Positions 15,017-24,205 are shown, numbered from the stretch's first letter. The stretch: 64,000 nucleotides of DNA from Nitrospirota bacterium (GCA_020052615.1 JAGVOT010000012.1:1-64000), one strand, 5' to 3'. The notes: generated by a model not told the origin, from the sequence alone. Made by a program: numbers and translations.

Positions 15017-15750
15017 GGGATCCTGCTGTCCAGGTTGAATACCTGGCCTGACACATGGTGCATCAGTGAAAGATGATAAATGAATTCTGCGGCCTCTTCC
15101 CGGGTCGAGGACCTGCCGAGGGCGTTTTCCCCGATGATCCGGTCGAGGACGGATCGCGAAACCGAGTTTCCCATCTCCGTTTCGAGAAAACCGGGGAGGA
15201 CGGCATTGACCTTGATGTTGAACCCTCCCAGTTCTTTTGCCGTCGCTCGGGTAAGCCCGACAAGCCCGGCTTTCGCTGCCGAGTAATTTGCCTGGCCCGC
15301 CCTGCCCTGCATGCCACTGAGGGACGCAAGGGAGATGATATGGCCGGAGCGCTGCCGCATCATGGTACGGGATACCGCGCGGATACCGTGAAAGGGCCCT
15401 GTCAGGTTCGTGGAGAGGACGTCGTCCCAGTCCTGCTCGGGCATACGGACGGCAAGGCCATCTCTCGTTATGCCGGCGTTGTTCACCAGAACATCTACTG
15501 TACCCCATCGCTTCAATGCCGCGTCTATCATCGCATCTACCTCGGTCCCCTGCCGGACATCGGCCTGAACGGCCAGGGCATCTCCTCCCTGCCTGGTTAT
15601 ACTGTCGGCTACGGCAACAGCGTCCTGATGCCGTTCGAGATAGTTTATGACGACCCGTGCGCCGGCAAGGCCGAACCGCAGGGCGATCGTCCTGCCGAGG
15701 CCCCGGGATGCTCCGGTGACGATAATGACGCGGTTATCCCGGTCTGCCAT
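15013..15750 (-). CDS. FabG-like 3-oxoacyl-ACP reductase (SDR) in the biotin operon
   Basis: The 245-residue short-chain dehydrogenase has the NADP site TGASRGLGR, NNAG at about 87-90 and the catalytic S-Y-K set (SLASL, YSAAK near 152-156). The C-terminal PGFLETEM is typical of FabG. FabG reduces 3-oxoacyl-ACP in fatty-acid synthesis. Here it overlaps bioF by 17 nt and bioD by 4 nt, so it is translated with the biotin genes. In a BioW pathway no reductase step is needed, so its job is unclear: pimeloyl-chain assembly, or an undescribed accessory reaction, are both possible. Confidence 0.85.
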   Translation of the reverse strand: MADRDNRVIIVTGASRGLGRTIALRFGLAGARVVINYLERHQDAVAVADSITRQGGDALAVQADVRQGTEVDAMIDAALKRWGTVDVLVNNAGITRDGLAVRMPEQDWDDVLSTNLTGPFHGIRAVSRTMMRQRSGHIISLASLSGMQGRAGQANYSAAKAGLVGLTRATAKELGGFNIKVNAVLPGFLETEMGNSVSRSVLDRIIGENALGRSSTREEAAEFIYHLSLMHHVSGQVFNLDSRIP

Positions 15751-16918
15751 GGGAGAAATACCCCTCGTCGTTCAATTGACCGAATATCGCGACGGCCTGC
15801 TTAATCTCTTCTTCCGAATGTGTGGCCATGACCGTTGCCCTGAGCCGTGCGCTGCCGTCGGGGACCGTGGGAGGCCTGATGGCCGTGGCGAAGATCCCCC
15901 GGGCGAACGCCTTTTGAGACGCCCGAACTGCCCGATCGGAGCTCCCTACCAGGAGCGGAAATATGGGGGTTCCCGACGGAGCGGTGTTGACGCCCAGGGA
16001 CGCCAGGCCGCGAGCGAGACGTTCCCTGTTGTCCCAGAGCTTCTCCCGGCGCCAGGGCTCCGCTTCCAGGACATCGAGGGCCGCTATCGATGCAGCGCAG
16101 ACGGCGGGTGGGAGCGACGTGCTGAACAGGTAGCTCCTGCAGGTGTTCAACAAGTACTGCACAAGGTCCCGGGCTCCTGCAACATAGGCGCCGAACGATC
16201 CCAGGGCTTTTCCCAGGGTGCCCATCTGGATATGCACCCGGTCTTCCATACCGAAGTGTTCTGCGGTTCCCCTCCCCCGGTTGCCCAGAACACCCGTGGC
16301 ATGGGCGTCGTCGACCATCAGGATCGCGTCATGGCGCTCGGCGAGCCTTACAAGGTCAGGAAGCGGCGCTATATCTCCGTCCATGCTGAAAACACCATCA
16401 GTGACGATCAATTTCCGGTGAGCAGCTGTATTCGATCGCAGAAGGGATTCAAGGTGGTCCATATCCCGGTGCCGATAGACTTCGGTCCTGGCCCTGCTCA
16501 GGCGGCAGCCGTCTATAATGCTCCCGTGGTTCAGCCTGTCGCTCAATACCAGGTCCCCTTCCCGGGCTACGGCAGGGATGACGCCGGTATTGGCGGCATA
16601 CCCGGAATTGAACACGATGGCGGCGTCGGTTCCTTTGAACGAGGCTATCCGGCGCTCCAGCTCTTCATGCAGAATACAGTTCCCGGAGACCAAGCGGGAG
16701 GCGCCGGAGCCGGCTCCAAAACGCTCAAGGGCGGAGCGGGCAGCCTCCTTCAGGGCCGGATGTTCCGCAAGTCCTAGGTAGTTGTTCGAACAGAGCAGGA
16801 TGACCTCCCGGCCGTTCAAAGCGACCCGGGGACCCTGCGCCGACCCGATGGGGACCTGAGTCCGCATGAGATCCTGTTCAAGTAAAATGTCGAGCTCTCG
16901 TTCGAACATGGCGGTCAT
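15734..16918 (-). CDS. bioF: 8-amino-7-oxononanoate synthase
   Basis: BioF condenses pimeloyl thioester with alanine, using PLP, to give 8-amino-7-oxononanoate (KAPA). The 394-residue product shows the alpha-oxoamine synthase hallmarks: NNYLGLA near the N-terminus, FNSGYAANTG, VDDAHATGVLG (Asp that contacts the PLP ring) and the Schiff-base lysine in GTLGKALGSFG (about residue 238). The ATG at 16918 overlaps the bioW stop as ATGA; MFERE at 16909 is an alternative start. Length is normal. Confidence 0.95.
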   Translation of the reverse strand: MTAMFERELDILLEQDLMRTQVPIGSAQGPRVALNGREVILLCSNNYLGLAEHPALKEAARSALERFGAGSGASRLVSGNCILHEELERRIASFKGTDAAIVFNSGYAANTGVIPAVAREGDLVLSDRLNHGSIIDGCRLSRARTEVYRHRDMDHLESLLRSNTAAHRKLIVTDGVFSMDGDIAPLPDLVRLAERHDAILMVDDAHATGVLGNRGRGTAEHFGMEDRVHIQMGTLGKALGSFGAYVAGARDLVQYLLNTCRSYLFSTSLPPAVCAASIAALDVLEAEPWRREKLWDNRERLARGLASLGVNTAPSGTPIFPLLVGSSDRAVRASQKAFARGIFATAIRPPTVPDGSARLRATVMATHSEEEIKQAVAIFGQLNDEGYFSHGRPG

Positions 16919-17703
16919 GGGGACATGATGCAGCTGCCAACGGAGGTTATCAGGACGGGATCGTACTGGAGAAAGCTCAGTAGAGGGTCTTTATCAAGCT
17001 TATCGCCTCTGACAAAGAACACCCTGCCTCCCCGGTCGATCCCCTTCTCTTTCATACAGGGATAACGGCAATACCCCGTTGCTCGGGATGCTATATATCC
17101 TGCAGTGTAGGTGCTGTCGTCGGACCAGCAGAGCTCTGCTATGATGCCGGGCGCGTAAGCGACCTTGGTTGCCAGCGCAAGGGCTTCCTTCGTTCGAAAA
17201 TGCGTCAGGTTGATGCGCGCGAGCGATCGGTCGATCTCGCCGGAAGCAGCATCGCTCCAGTCGAACCGCGACACCCGCACGCCCCGTTCATGATCGGGCT
17301 CGAGCCGGGTTCCCGAGGCCGCGTCCATGATCATGGCGCCCCGCATATTCCCGCCGGAGGGCGCCGGGCCGTCATCGAGATGCTGGAACGCCGCTTCGAT
17401 GGCAAGAGGAGATATGCCAAAGCTCAGCAGCATGGTTCGTGCCGCCTGTCTGCAGTCAGCGATGTCTGACGCGGCCGACGCCGTGAGGTCCAGAGACCGG
17501 AGCTCGCGAAGAGACGCGCCCTTGAGTGCTTCGACCGTGACAACGATCCGGTCAGGCGCTGCACCGCGCGAAAGAGCGCGGGTCATGAGCTCCTGGACGA
17601 TAATGCTGACACGCTCCTGATCAGAAAGACGTTCTGCGCCGGAAATATGATGTGATGCAGCGGAAGCCCGCATACGGATGCTGTAGAGCAAGGGAGTGGT
17701 CAT
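16915..17703 (-). CDS. bioW: 6-carboxyhexanoate-CoA ligase (pimeloyl-CoA synthetase)
   Basis: The 262-residue protein matches BioW: YSIRMRAS and HISGAERLS at the N-terminus, MRGAMIMD, KGVRVSRFDW-like ERGVRVSRFDW, KEALALATKV and AELCWSDDSTYTAGYIA, then RVFFVRG. BioW activates free pimelate with ATP and CoA to pimeloyl-CoA, feeding BioF. This makes the operon a BioW-type rather than BioC/BioH-type pathway. It overlaps bioB by four bases upstream and bioF by four downstream. No gene for making pimelate, and no bioC or bioH, is present in the window. Confidence 0.93.
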   Translation of the reverse strand: MTTPLLYSIRMRASAASHHISGAERLSDQERVSIIVQELMTRALSRGAAPDRIVVTVEALKGASLRELRSLDLTASAASDIADCRQAARTMLLSFGISPLAIEAAFQHLDDGPAPSGGNMRGAMIMDAASGTRLEPDHERGVRVSRFDWSDAASGEIDRSLARINLTHFRTKEALALATKVAYAPGIIAELCWSDDSTYTAGYIASRATGYCRYPCMKEKGIDRGGRVFFVRGDKLDKDPLLSFLQYDPVLITSVGSCIMSP

Positions 17704-18692
17704 GCCGGACGGATGGAAAGGCCGAGATCCCTGAGCATCTGGAGGTCGCTCTCCGGATCGAGGCCGGTCCTGGTAAGATAGTTCCCGATCATGAAACCAT
17801 CGGCACCGGCTTCGAAGATACGGGAATGGAGGTCAGACAGGGCGGTGCCCCTTCCGCCGCAGACACGGATCTCACGGTCCGGAAGGATCATCCTGAACAG
17901 GGAGATGGTATGGAGTGCTTCGAGCGGAGCAATGGGAGTCACCTTGTCCAGGGGTGTTCCCGCGATGGGCATCAGAAAGTTTATCGGGACCGAATCGACG
18001 TCGAGTTCCCTGAGCGAGAACGCCATGTTTACGCGGTCACCCATGGTCTCTCCCATGCCCAGGATCCCGCCGCTGCAGGCAGAGAGTCCGATCGCGCGGG
18101 CATGACGCAGAAGGTCTGTACGCTCATCGAATGTATGGGTCGTGCAGATACGCGGAAAGAACTCCCGGGAGGTCTCGATGTTGTGGTGATAGCGATGAAG
18201 ACCGGCGTCCTTCAGATACCGGAGCTGGTCATGGGTGAGCGTTCCCAGGGTTGCGCAGGGCGAGAGGCCGGCGGCACTGACCCGCTCTACGCCCCGGGCG
18301 ATGTTCCGGAGATCCGATACGTCGTCGATGCCCCGTCCGCTGGTCACGATGCAGAACCGGCGGGCGCCGTTCTTTTTGGCCTCCCTGGCTGTCGCTTCCA
18401 TGCGGTCCACATCGATGAGCGGATAGACCGGCGCATCGGTGGAATAATGGGACGATTGCGCGCAGAAGCGGCAGTCCTCGCTGCAGGCGCCGGATTTCGC
18501 GTTGACGATGGAACAAATATCAACTGAGGAACCATGGAAATGCTCTCTGACGCGGCTGGCCGCGATAAAAAGGTCAGCGAGGCCGGCACCGGAGCACTGC
18601 GACAGTGAAAGGGCTTCGGAAAGGCCGATGCTGCCGCCACTGAGGATCTTGTCCGATGCTGATGCTATTTCTGTCCGCAGCGATGCGCTCAT
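17700..18692 (-). CDS. bioB: Biotin synthase
   Basis: BioB is a radical-SAM enzyme that inserts sulfur into dethiobiotin. The 330-residue product has the SAM-cluster motif CSEDCRFC, then SSHYSTDAP, YHHNIETS and the FMIGNYLT segment near the C-terminus. Start is ATG 18692, with no ribosome site. The -10 lies only eight bases upstream, so the mRNA is predicted to be essentially leaderless. It is the first gene of bioB-bioW-bioF-fabG-bioD, all overlapping. A BirA-type operator covers the -35 region. bioA is absent from the window. Confidence 0.96.
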   Translation of the reverse strand: MSASLRTEIASASDKILSGGSIGLSEALSLSQCSGAGLADLFIAASRVREHFHGSSVDICSIVNAKSGACSEDCRFCAQSSHYSTDAPVYPLIDVDRMEATAREAKKNGARRFCIVTSGRGIDDVSDLRNIARGVERVSAAGLSPCATLGTLTHDQLRYLKDAGLHRYHHNIETSREFFPRICTTHTFDERTDLLRHARAIGLSACSGGILGMGETMGDRVNMAFSLRELDVDSVPINFLMPIAGTPLDKVTPIAPLEALHTISLFRMILPDREIRVCGGRGTALSDLHSRIFEAGADGFMIGNYLTRTGLDPESDLQMLRDLGLSIRPA

Positions 18693-18700
18693 AGGGTATT

Positions 18701-18754
18701 GTTGTACCCGATGGGGGGTGAAATGTCAACCAAATATGGCAAGATGGTTGACAA
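18701..18754 (-). promoter_or_regulatory. bioB promoter with BirA-type operator
   Basis: On the minus strand TTGTCAACC-N14-GGTTGACAT (18723-18754) is a clear BirA-style inverted repeat. Its proximal half-site contains the -35 TTGACA (18724-18729). The -10 TACAAC (18701-18706) follows after 17 nt. Biotinyl-AMP-bound BirA would block RNA polymerase directly. This implies a BirA with a DNA-binding domain elsewhere in the genome. The rest of 18755-18865 shows nothing. Confidence 0.85.
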
Positions 18755-18865
18755 TCGATCTTGGCAGAGGGATTTGCGGGAATGCGGCATCAGCAGGCAA
18801 TAGGGGATCGTTTCAGGTAAGGAGGGCCGGGGAATAAAGCAGCTTCTGCAGCGACGGGACACGGG

Positions 18866-20299
18866 TCAACTCAGGCGGGTGATGACCGTTCGCACCTGCT
18901 CTTCCATCAGGGTCCTGATAGACTGAAGAGATGCCTCGTCGACAGCTTCAAAGCGCATGACAAGAACGGGTTGGGTATTGGATGCCCGTATGAGACCCCA
19001 TCCCTTCTCAAAGACGGCACGGATCCCGTCGACGGTTATTACTTCCCGGACCGGGAGGGTTGACTTCGCGGGAGCGGCGTAGATATGCCGGACCTGTTCT
19101 ACGACCTTGAACTTGAGCGCGTCGGGACAGTCGAAGCGTATCTCGGGAGTATTGAAGTTTTTCGGAAGATCGGCAATGAGCGAACTGACGGGTACGTCAG
19201 CGCTCTTCTGGTGCCGGGCCTTCTTGAGAAGTTCCACAACCCGGCAGGCCGCGTAAATGGCGTCATCGTAGCCGAAATACCGGTCCGCGAAGAAGATATG
19301 GCCGCTCATCTCCCCTGCAAGGGCAGCGCCGGTTTCCTTCATCTTTGCCTTGATGAGCGAATGGCCGGTCTTCCACATGATGGCCTTGCCGCCGTGGCTG
19401 CGTATGTCATCGTACATGGTCTGGGAACATTTGACCTCGGACACGAAGGTCGCACCCGGCCTGTCGGCCAGAATGTCACGGGAGAACAGGACCATGAGCT
19501 GGTCGCCCCAGAGAACGGCCCCCTGCTGATCTACGAGCCCGATGCGGTCGGCGTCACCGTCGAACGCGACGCCGAAATCTGCGTGTTCCTTTTCAACGGT
19601 GCTGATGAGGGCATCGAGGTTCTTGGGGATCGTCGGATCGGGATGATGATTGGGAAAGCTGCCGTCAGGCTCTGAATAGAGCTCCGTGACACGGCAGCCC
19701 ATCGAGCGAAGCACTTCCGGCGCGGCCAGGCCGGCAGTGCCGTTCCCGGAATCGAGAACGACAGACAAGGGGACATCATGGTATTCCCGGAACAGGCCTT
19801 TCAGATAGCTCACATAGTCCGGGATGATGGGGTGGTTTGTTACGGCTCCCTTCTCCCCCTTTCCCTGGCTTCGGCCTTCAGGATCCCGCAGCGATCCCAT
19901 GATCCCCCCCAATTTCTGGATCTCCGTGCCGTAGATCGTGTCCTTGCCGACACAGAGCTTGAATCCGTTGAATTCGGCCGGATTGTGGCTTCCCGTGATC
20001 ATGATGCCGGCGCCGGGCTTCAGATGGTAGAGGGAAAAGTAGAGGGCCGGCGTGGGACAGAGTCCTATGTCGATCACATCAACACCCGATGCGGTCAGAC
20101 CGCGGCCAAGGGCGTCCCGGAGCCGGGGTGAACTGAGACGCGCATCGTACCCGATGGCAACCCTGTTGATCCCCGACGGCCTCAGGTACTCAGCGAAGGC
20201 CCTGCCCAGCAGTTCGATCACCGGGTCAGTCAGGTCCCGGTCGGCAATCCCCCGGATGTCGTATTCTCGGAAGATCTCACGATTGAACAATGATGTCAT
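18866..20299 (-). CDS. manB: Phosphomannomutase/phosphoglucomutase
   Basis: The 477-residue alpha-D-phosphohexomutase begins FREYDIRGIADRDL. It has the phosphoserine loop ITGSHNPAEFNG (about residue 98), the metal-binding DGDADRIG and the sugar loop GEMSGHIFF. The C-terminal phosphate loop is RASNTQPVLVMRFEA. It interconverts mannose-6-P and mannose-1-P (and likely glucose phosphates), supplying ManC. It overlaps manC by four bases and ends this transcription unit. Close relatives are called AlgC or ManB; which sugar is preferred cannot be decided here. Confidence 0.92.
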   Translation of the reverse strand: MTSLFNREIFREYDIRGIADRDLTDPVIELLGRAFAEYLRPSGINRVAIGYDARLSSPRLRDALGRGLTASGVDVIDIGLCPTPALYFSLYHLKPGAGIMITGSHNPAEFNGFKLCVGKDTIYGTEIQKLGGIMGSLRDPEGRSQGKGEKGAVTNHPIIPDYVSYLKGLFREYHDVPLSVVLDSGNGTAGLAAPEVLRSMGCRVTELYSEPDGSFPNHHPDPTIPKNLDALISTVEKEHADFGVAFDGDADRIGLVDQQGAVLWGDQLMVLFSRDILADRPGATFVSEVKCSQTMYDDIRSHGGKAIMWKTGHSLIKAKMKETGAALAGEMSGHIFFADRYFGYDDAIYAACRVVELLKKARHQKSADVPVSSLIADLPKNFNTPEIRFDCPDALKFKVVEQVRHIYAAPAKSTLPVREVITVDGIRAVFEKGWGLIRASNTQPVLVMRFEAVDEASLQSIRTLMEEQVRTVITRLS

Positions 20300-21756
20300 T
20301 TTGGCAGCTCCGGCAGGGGGGATCTCTTCTTCGCGTCATGGCGGTGGTAGTCGTCGTCGAATCGGACGATGTCGTCCTCTCCGAGATATTCACCGTTCTG
20401 GACCTCGATGATCTGGAGCGGGACCTTGCCGGGATTTTCCAGACGGTGTTTCGCCGATATGGGAATATAGGTGCTTTCATTGGTATGGACGTCATAGACC
20501 TTGTCGCCGTTCGTGACGCGCGCCGTTCCGGATACCACGACCCAGTGCTCGCTGCGGTGATGATGGCTCTGATAGGACAATTTTGCGCTCGGATTGACGA
20601 CGATGCGTTTTATCTTGTACCGCTCGCCCTCCTCCAATACCGTATAGTTCCCCCAGGGGCGGTGGACGGTGCGGTGGATCAGTCGTTCTTCAGACTTGCG
20701 TCGTTTCAGCTCGTCCACGACCTTTTTGACGTCCTGAGCCCGTTCCCTGCTGCAGACCAGCGTGGCATCAGGGGTATCGACAACAATGGTATTGTTCAGG
20801 CCTATCGTGGCTACGAGACGCTTCTCCGCATAGACCACTGAATCGGTGCTGTCGATATCAATGACATTCCCCGAGATGATGTTACCGGAGGCATTCTTGT
20901 CGGTCACCTCTTCCAGGGCTGTCCAGCTGCCCACATCGGACCACCCGATGTCCGCGGGCACGATCGCGGCACGGGCGGTCTTTTCCATGATGCCGTAATC
21001 GATCGAGATCGGGTCCAGCCGGGAGAACAGGGTGCGGATCGAGTCAGCCTCGCTGCCGCTGCCGATGCTTTTCTGAAAATCCATGAGTCCCTGGTGAAGA
21101 GCGGGCAGGTGTCGTTCTATCTCCTCAAGGAAGGTGCGCACCTTCCAGACGAACATGCCGCTGTTCCAGTAATACTGGCCGCTTTCCAGATATTCTTGTG
21201 CGGTCTTCAGATCGGGTTTCTCGACGAATCGCTCCACGCGGGAAATCCCGGCAAGGCCGTCCTCGCGGCAGGGTTCCCCGGCCTTGATGTAGCCATAGCC
21301 GGTCTCCGGACGGCTGGGCTTGATGCCGAGGGTCACGAGATAGTCCTGACGGGCCGCCTGCTCGGCGGTACTGATGCAGGCCAGGAAGGCCTTGACGTTC
21401 CTGATGGCATGGTCCGCTGAAAGGACCACTACGATGCCTTCGGGATCGATACGGTTCACGTGTATGGCCGAAAGTCCAAGCGCCGGGGCGGTATTCTTCG
21501 CTTCAGGTTCGAGGATCAGGTTCCGGTCCCAGGAACCGCCGAATCGCTGGGTGAGCTGTGTCTCGATATCGCCGGCTATCCCCTGATTGGTCACGATAAA
21601 GACGTGCTCCCGCTTGATCAGCGGCAGCACCCGGTCGACGGTCAGCTGGATAAGGGTATCCTCACTCCCTATCTTGAGCAGCTGTTTGGGCATCTTTTCG
21701 CGGGAGAGCGGCCAGAAGCGCGTTCCCGATCCCCCTGCCATGATCACTGCGTACAT
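20296..21756 (-). CDS. manC: Mannose-1-phosphate guanylyltransferase / mannose-6-phosphate isomerase
   Basis: The bifunctional 486-residue enzyme has an N-terminal nucleotidyltransferase domain with AGGSGTRFWPLSREKMPKQ, and FVEKPD. A C-terminal type-II phosphomannose isomerase cupin follows (HRPWGNYTVLEEGERYKIKRI, SYQSHHHRSEHWVV). It makes GDP-mannose, the donor for mannosyltransferases and the substrate of the Gmd-like dehydratase at 25165. A GGAGG lies 11 nt before the ATG. The four-base overlap with manB indicates coupling. Confidence 0.94.
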   Translation of the reverse strand: MYAVIMAGGSGTRFWPLSREKMPKQLLKIGSEDTLIQLTVDRVLPLIKREHVFIVTNQGIAGDIETQLTQRFGGSWDRNLILEPEAKNTAPALGLSAIHVNRIDPEGIVVVLSADHAIRNVKAFLACISTAEQAARQDYLVTLGIKPSRPETGYGYIKAGEPCREDGLAGISRVERFVEKPDLKTAQEYLESGQYYWNSGMFVWKVRTFLEEIERHLPALHQGLMDFQKSIGSGSEADSIRTLFSRLDPISIDYGIMEKTARAAIVPADIGWSDVGSWTALEEVTDKNASGNIISGNVIDIDSTDSVVYAEKRLVATIGLNNTIVVDTPDATLVCSRERAQDVKKVVDELKRRKSEERLIHRTVHRPWGNYTVLEEGERYKIKRIVVNPSAKLSYQSHHHRSEHWVVVSGTARVTNGDKVYDVHTNESTYIPISAKHRLENPGKVPLQIIEVQNGEYLGEDDIVRFDDDYHRHDAKKRSPLPELPK

Positions 21757-21794
21757 ATCGTTTCGGTCCTCCGAATAGTATTTCTTCCGGCGGG

Positions 21795-22919
21795 TTACGG
21801 CCGCTCCGCCATCTTTGATTCGACATATTCCCGGAATTCCCGTTCAAATCGCTCTCTGCTGAACGTCATAGCATGCTCCCGGATTTGCTTACCGTCAAAT
21901 TTATCCCGGATCTTCTCGAACCGCTGGACCGCGGCGATTATCGCCTCGGGTGTCTGTTCTTCGAAGAACAGCCCGGTCCCCTGCCTGCCTTCCGCCCCGA
22001 GCGGGACGACCGTTTCGAGCGATCCGCCCTTCCCGTAGGCGATCACCGGTGTTCCGCACGCCTGCGCTTCGACCGGGAGAATGCCGAAGTCCTCCTCTGC
22101 CGCGAACACGAATGCCCTGGCATTTTGCAGGGATTCTTTCAGCACTGGGAACGGCTGGTAACCGAGCAGTTCAATGTTACGTCCTGCCCGGGACCTTACT
22201 TTTTCGAGGTCCGGTCCATCCCCTATGACCACCAGGCGCTTATCGGGCATCCGGGAGAATGCCTCTACGACCAGGTCTATTTTTTTGTACGGCACCATCC
22301 GGGAAGCCGCCAGATAGAAGTCTTCCTTCCGGGTCTCGAGCTCGAACCGATCGACGTCCACCGGGGGATAGATCACGGTGGCGTCCCTCCCGTAGACTCT
22401 CTTGATGCGCCGGGCGATGTAATGTGAAATAGCGGCGAAGTGGTCGACCCGCTGGGCCGTGCCAAGGTCCCAAATCCGCAGGTAGTGAAGGACCAGCTTC
22501 GCGATCCTGCCTTTCAGCCCGCGGTCCAGGCCGGAATCCCGCAGGTACTGGTGATAGAGGTCCCAGGCATAGCGCATCGGAGTATAACAATAGCACAGGT
22601 GCAACTGGTCCGCGTTCACGAGGACGCCCTTCGCGACCGCATGGGACGACGAGATGACAACGTCATACCCGGACACATCGAACTGCTCAACCGCCAGGGG
22701 AAAGAACGGCAGATAGCTCCGGTAGCGTTTCACGGCCTGCGGGAACTTCTGCAGGAACGAGGCGGTCACCCGCGCCGGATCGATGCCGAGCGACCGCACG
22801 CTCTCATCCTTGCAGACGAGCGCAAAGACGTCGGAAGGAAAGATTCGGTAGATGCTTTCCACGCAACGTTCGGACCCGCCGATCTCTGCGATCCATTCAT
22901 GCACGATGGCTGTTCTCAT
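21795..22919 (-). CDS. GT4 family glycosyltransferase (probable mannosyltransferase)
   Basis: The 374-residue GT-B enzyme starts MRTAIVHEWIAEIGGSERCVE, with the GSE/GGAE-type acceptor loop. Its C-terminal half has LAASRMVPYKKIDLVVEAF, VVIGDGPDLEKV and the donor-site motif AEEDFGILPVEAQACGTPVIAY (E-X7-E). The pattern CYCYTPMRYAWDLYHQYL is typical of WbaZ/mannosyltransferase-like members. It transfers a sugar, plausibly mannose because it sits directly upstream of manC-manB in the same unit, to a lipid-linked glycan at the cytoplasmic membrane face. It overlaps the preceding GT4 gene by 23 nt. Confidence 0.85.
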   Translation of the reverse strand: MRTAIVHEWIAEIGGSERCVESIYRIFPSDVFALVCKDESVRSLGIDPARVTASFLQKFPQAVKRYRSYLPFFPLAVEQFDVSGYDVVISSSHAVAKGVLVNADQLHLCYCYTPMRYAWDLYHQYLRDSGLDRGLKGRIAKLVLHYLRIWDLGTAQRVDHFAAISHYIARRIKRVYGRDATVIYPPVDVDRFELETRKEDFYLAASRMVPYKKIDLVVEAFSRMPDKRLVVIGDGPDLEKVRSRAGRNIELLGYQPFPVLKESLQNARAFVFAAEEDFGILPVEAQACGTPVIAYGKGGSLETVVPLGAEGRQGTGLFFEEQTPEAIIAAVQRFEKIRDKFDGKQIREHAMTFSRERFEREFREYVESKMAERP

Positions 22920-24060
22920 TGCATCCCTTTCCCGTCCTGGTCAACGCGTCATAGGCTTGCAGATGGTCCTCAACGATCCTGTCCCAGGAGAACAGGCCGC
23001 TGAGCTCTCTCGCATGCGCCGACAATCGGGCCGCCAAGGCGCTGTCGGCCAGTACCCGGACGATGCCCGCGGCCATCCGATCGCGGTCCGCGGCGAACAG
23101 GATGTTCTGCCCGTCGACCAAAAGCCTTGGCGTGACCGCCGATCGCGATGTGACGATGGGTACGCCCAGAGAAAGCGCTGCCATGAGCGTTGTCCGCCGG
23201 AAGGTCGCCCCGTCGGGATAGGGAAGAAGACACACGGATGATGACGAAAGGGCCAGGGCGACTTCCCGGGGTGTCTTTCCCATGATCCACTCGATACGGT
23301 CCGCGGGAAGCTCCTTTTCGGCGAACGATCTGATCGAGCGGAAATAATCCTGATGCAGGGGATGGACGTCGCCGATGAACCGAAACCGGACATCAGGGCG
23401 CTCCCGTGCAACCTCCCGGAAAGTCTCGACGACCGTTTCGATCATTCTGCCCGGATAGAAAAGCCCGAAAAAAGCAACAGTCTTGCCGATATCCCCGGTT
23501 CCCTCCTGCACAGGCACCTGCGGGATATTGGTGCCCACGGGGATGATGAAGGATGCTCGGTCGATTTTCTTTCTTAACCACGGCATGGCGTCAATGATCG
23601 CGGCCCGCTCCTCATCGGAGGTCAGGATCAGCGCATGGGAAAATAGGAACAGGGGGATCAGGCTCAGCCGGCGCAGTAGCCTTGCCCGGATGAACTCATG
23701 GCTTGTTGTTATGACCCTGAGGCCCGCAAGCCTGCACAGCATCACCAGGGCCTGGGGTCCCAGGCGGTACCCGTACCCGTTGGTGGGATATTGCAGATGC
23801 ACGATGTCCGGCCGCAGGTTCTGAATACGCCGAAGCAAGCGAGGCATTGCGAATACGCCCCACCGGTCCGTAAGCGCAAGGACCGCTTCAGGACCCGACG
23901 GTTGACCGGAACCCGGTGAGGTCACCACCGTGACCTGCTCCCCTCTTCCGGCAAGCGCCGCCGCCAGCTGCGAGGCGTAATCACCGACGCCGCAACGAAG
24001 GGGGGGGTAGGAACCCGTGATAAGGCAGATAGTTTGTGGAAAGGTCATGGTGAATATCAT
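22897..24060 (-). CDS. GT4 family glycosyltransferase
   Basis: The 387-residue GT-B protein opens with ICLITGSYPPLRCGVGDYASQLAAAL, the glycine-rich acceptor loop. It continues with VTTSHEFI and ends with the C-terminal donor region LALSSSSVCLLPYPDGATFRRTTLMAALSLGVPIVTS. Start may be ATG 24060 or 24048. It is first in the unit GT4-GT4-manC-manB, downstream of the promoter at 24147-24176. It builds a glycosidic bond using an NDP-sugar; donor and acceptor are not known. The GGVGD/GCGVGDY start is shared with many actinobacterial and deltaproteobacterial enzymes in surface-polysaccharide loci. Confidence 0.82.
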   Translation of the reverse strand: MIFTMTFPQTICLITGSYPPLRCGVGDYASQLAAALAGRGEQVTVVTSPGSGQPSGPEAVLALTDRWGVFAMPRLLRRIQNLRPDIVHLQYPTNGYGYRLGPQALVMLCRLAGLRVITTSHEFIRARLLRRLSLIPLFLFSHALILTSDEERAAIIDAMPWLRKKIDRASFIIPVGTNIPQVPVQEGTGDIGKTVAFFGLFYPGRMIETVVETFREVARERPDVRFRFIGDVHPLHQDYFRSIRSFAEKELPADRIEWIMGKTPREVALALSSSSVCLLPYPDGATFRRTTLMAALSLGVPIVTSRSAVTPRLLVDGQNILFAADRDRMAAGIVRVLADSALAARLSAHARELSGLFSWDRIVEDHLQAYDALTRTGKGCNENSHRA

Positions 24061-24146
24061 TGTGCCGGGGAACGGTATTGCCGGCGCGACGGTCTGCGGC
24101 GTTTCGTCGGAGCATGCATACTGATGGCGCTGCGCAGCATTTGAAA

Positions 24147-24176
24147 TTTATAGCATACACAATACGGATGATACAA
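24147..24176 (-). promoter_or_regulatory. Internal promoter for GT4-GT4-manC-manB
   Basis: Minus-strand TTGTAT (24171-24176), 18-nt spacer, then TGC-TATAAA (24147-24152), i.e. an extended -10. It lies in a 184-nt gap and directs transcription into the GT4 gene that starts at 24060. Confidence 0.5.
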
Positions 24177-24178
24177 GC

Positions 24179-24205
24179 TAAAAAATGAAGCGGTGTGTCG
24201 CACCG
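24179..24205 (-). terminator. Weak terminator downstream of the GT2 gene
   Basis: On the minus strand CGGTG-CGACA-CACCG forms a 5-bp stem followed by CTTCATTTTTT. It lies 40 nt beyond the GT2 stop at 24245 and just upstream of the next promoter. A second stem, CCGGG/CCCGG, lies just before it. The short stem keeps confidence moderate. Confidence 0.4.
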
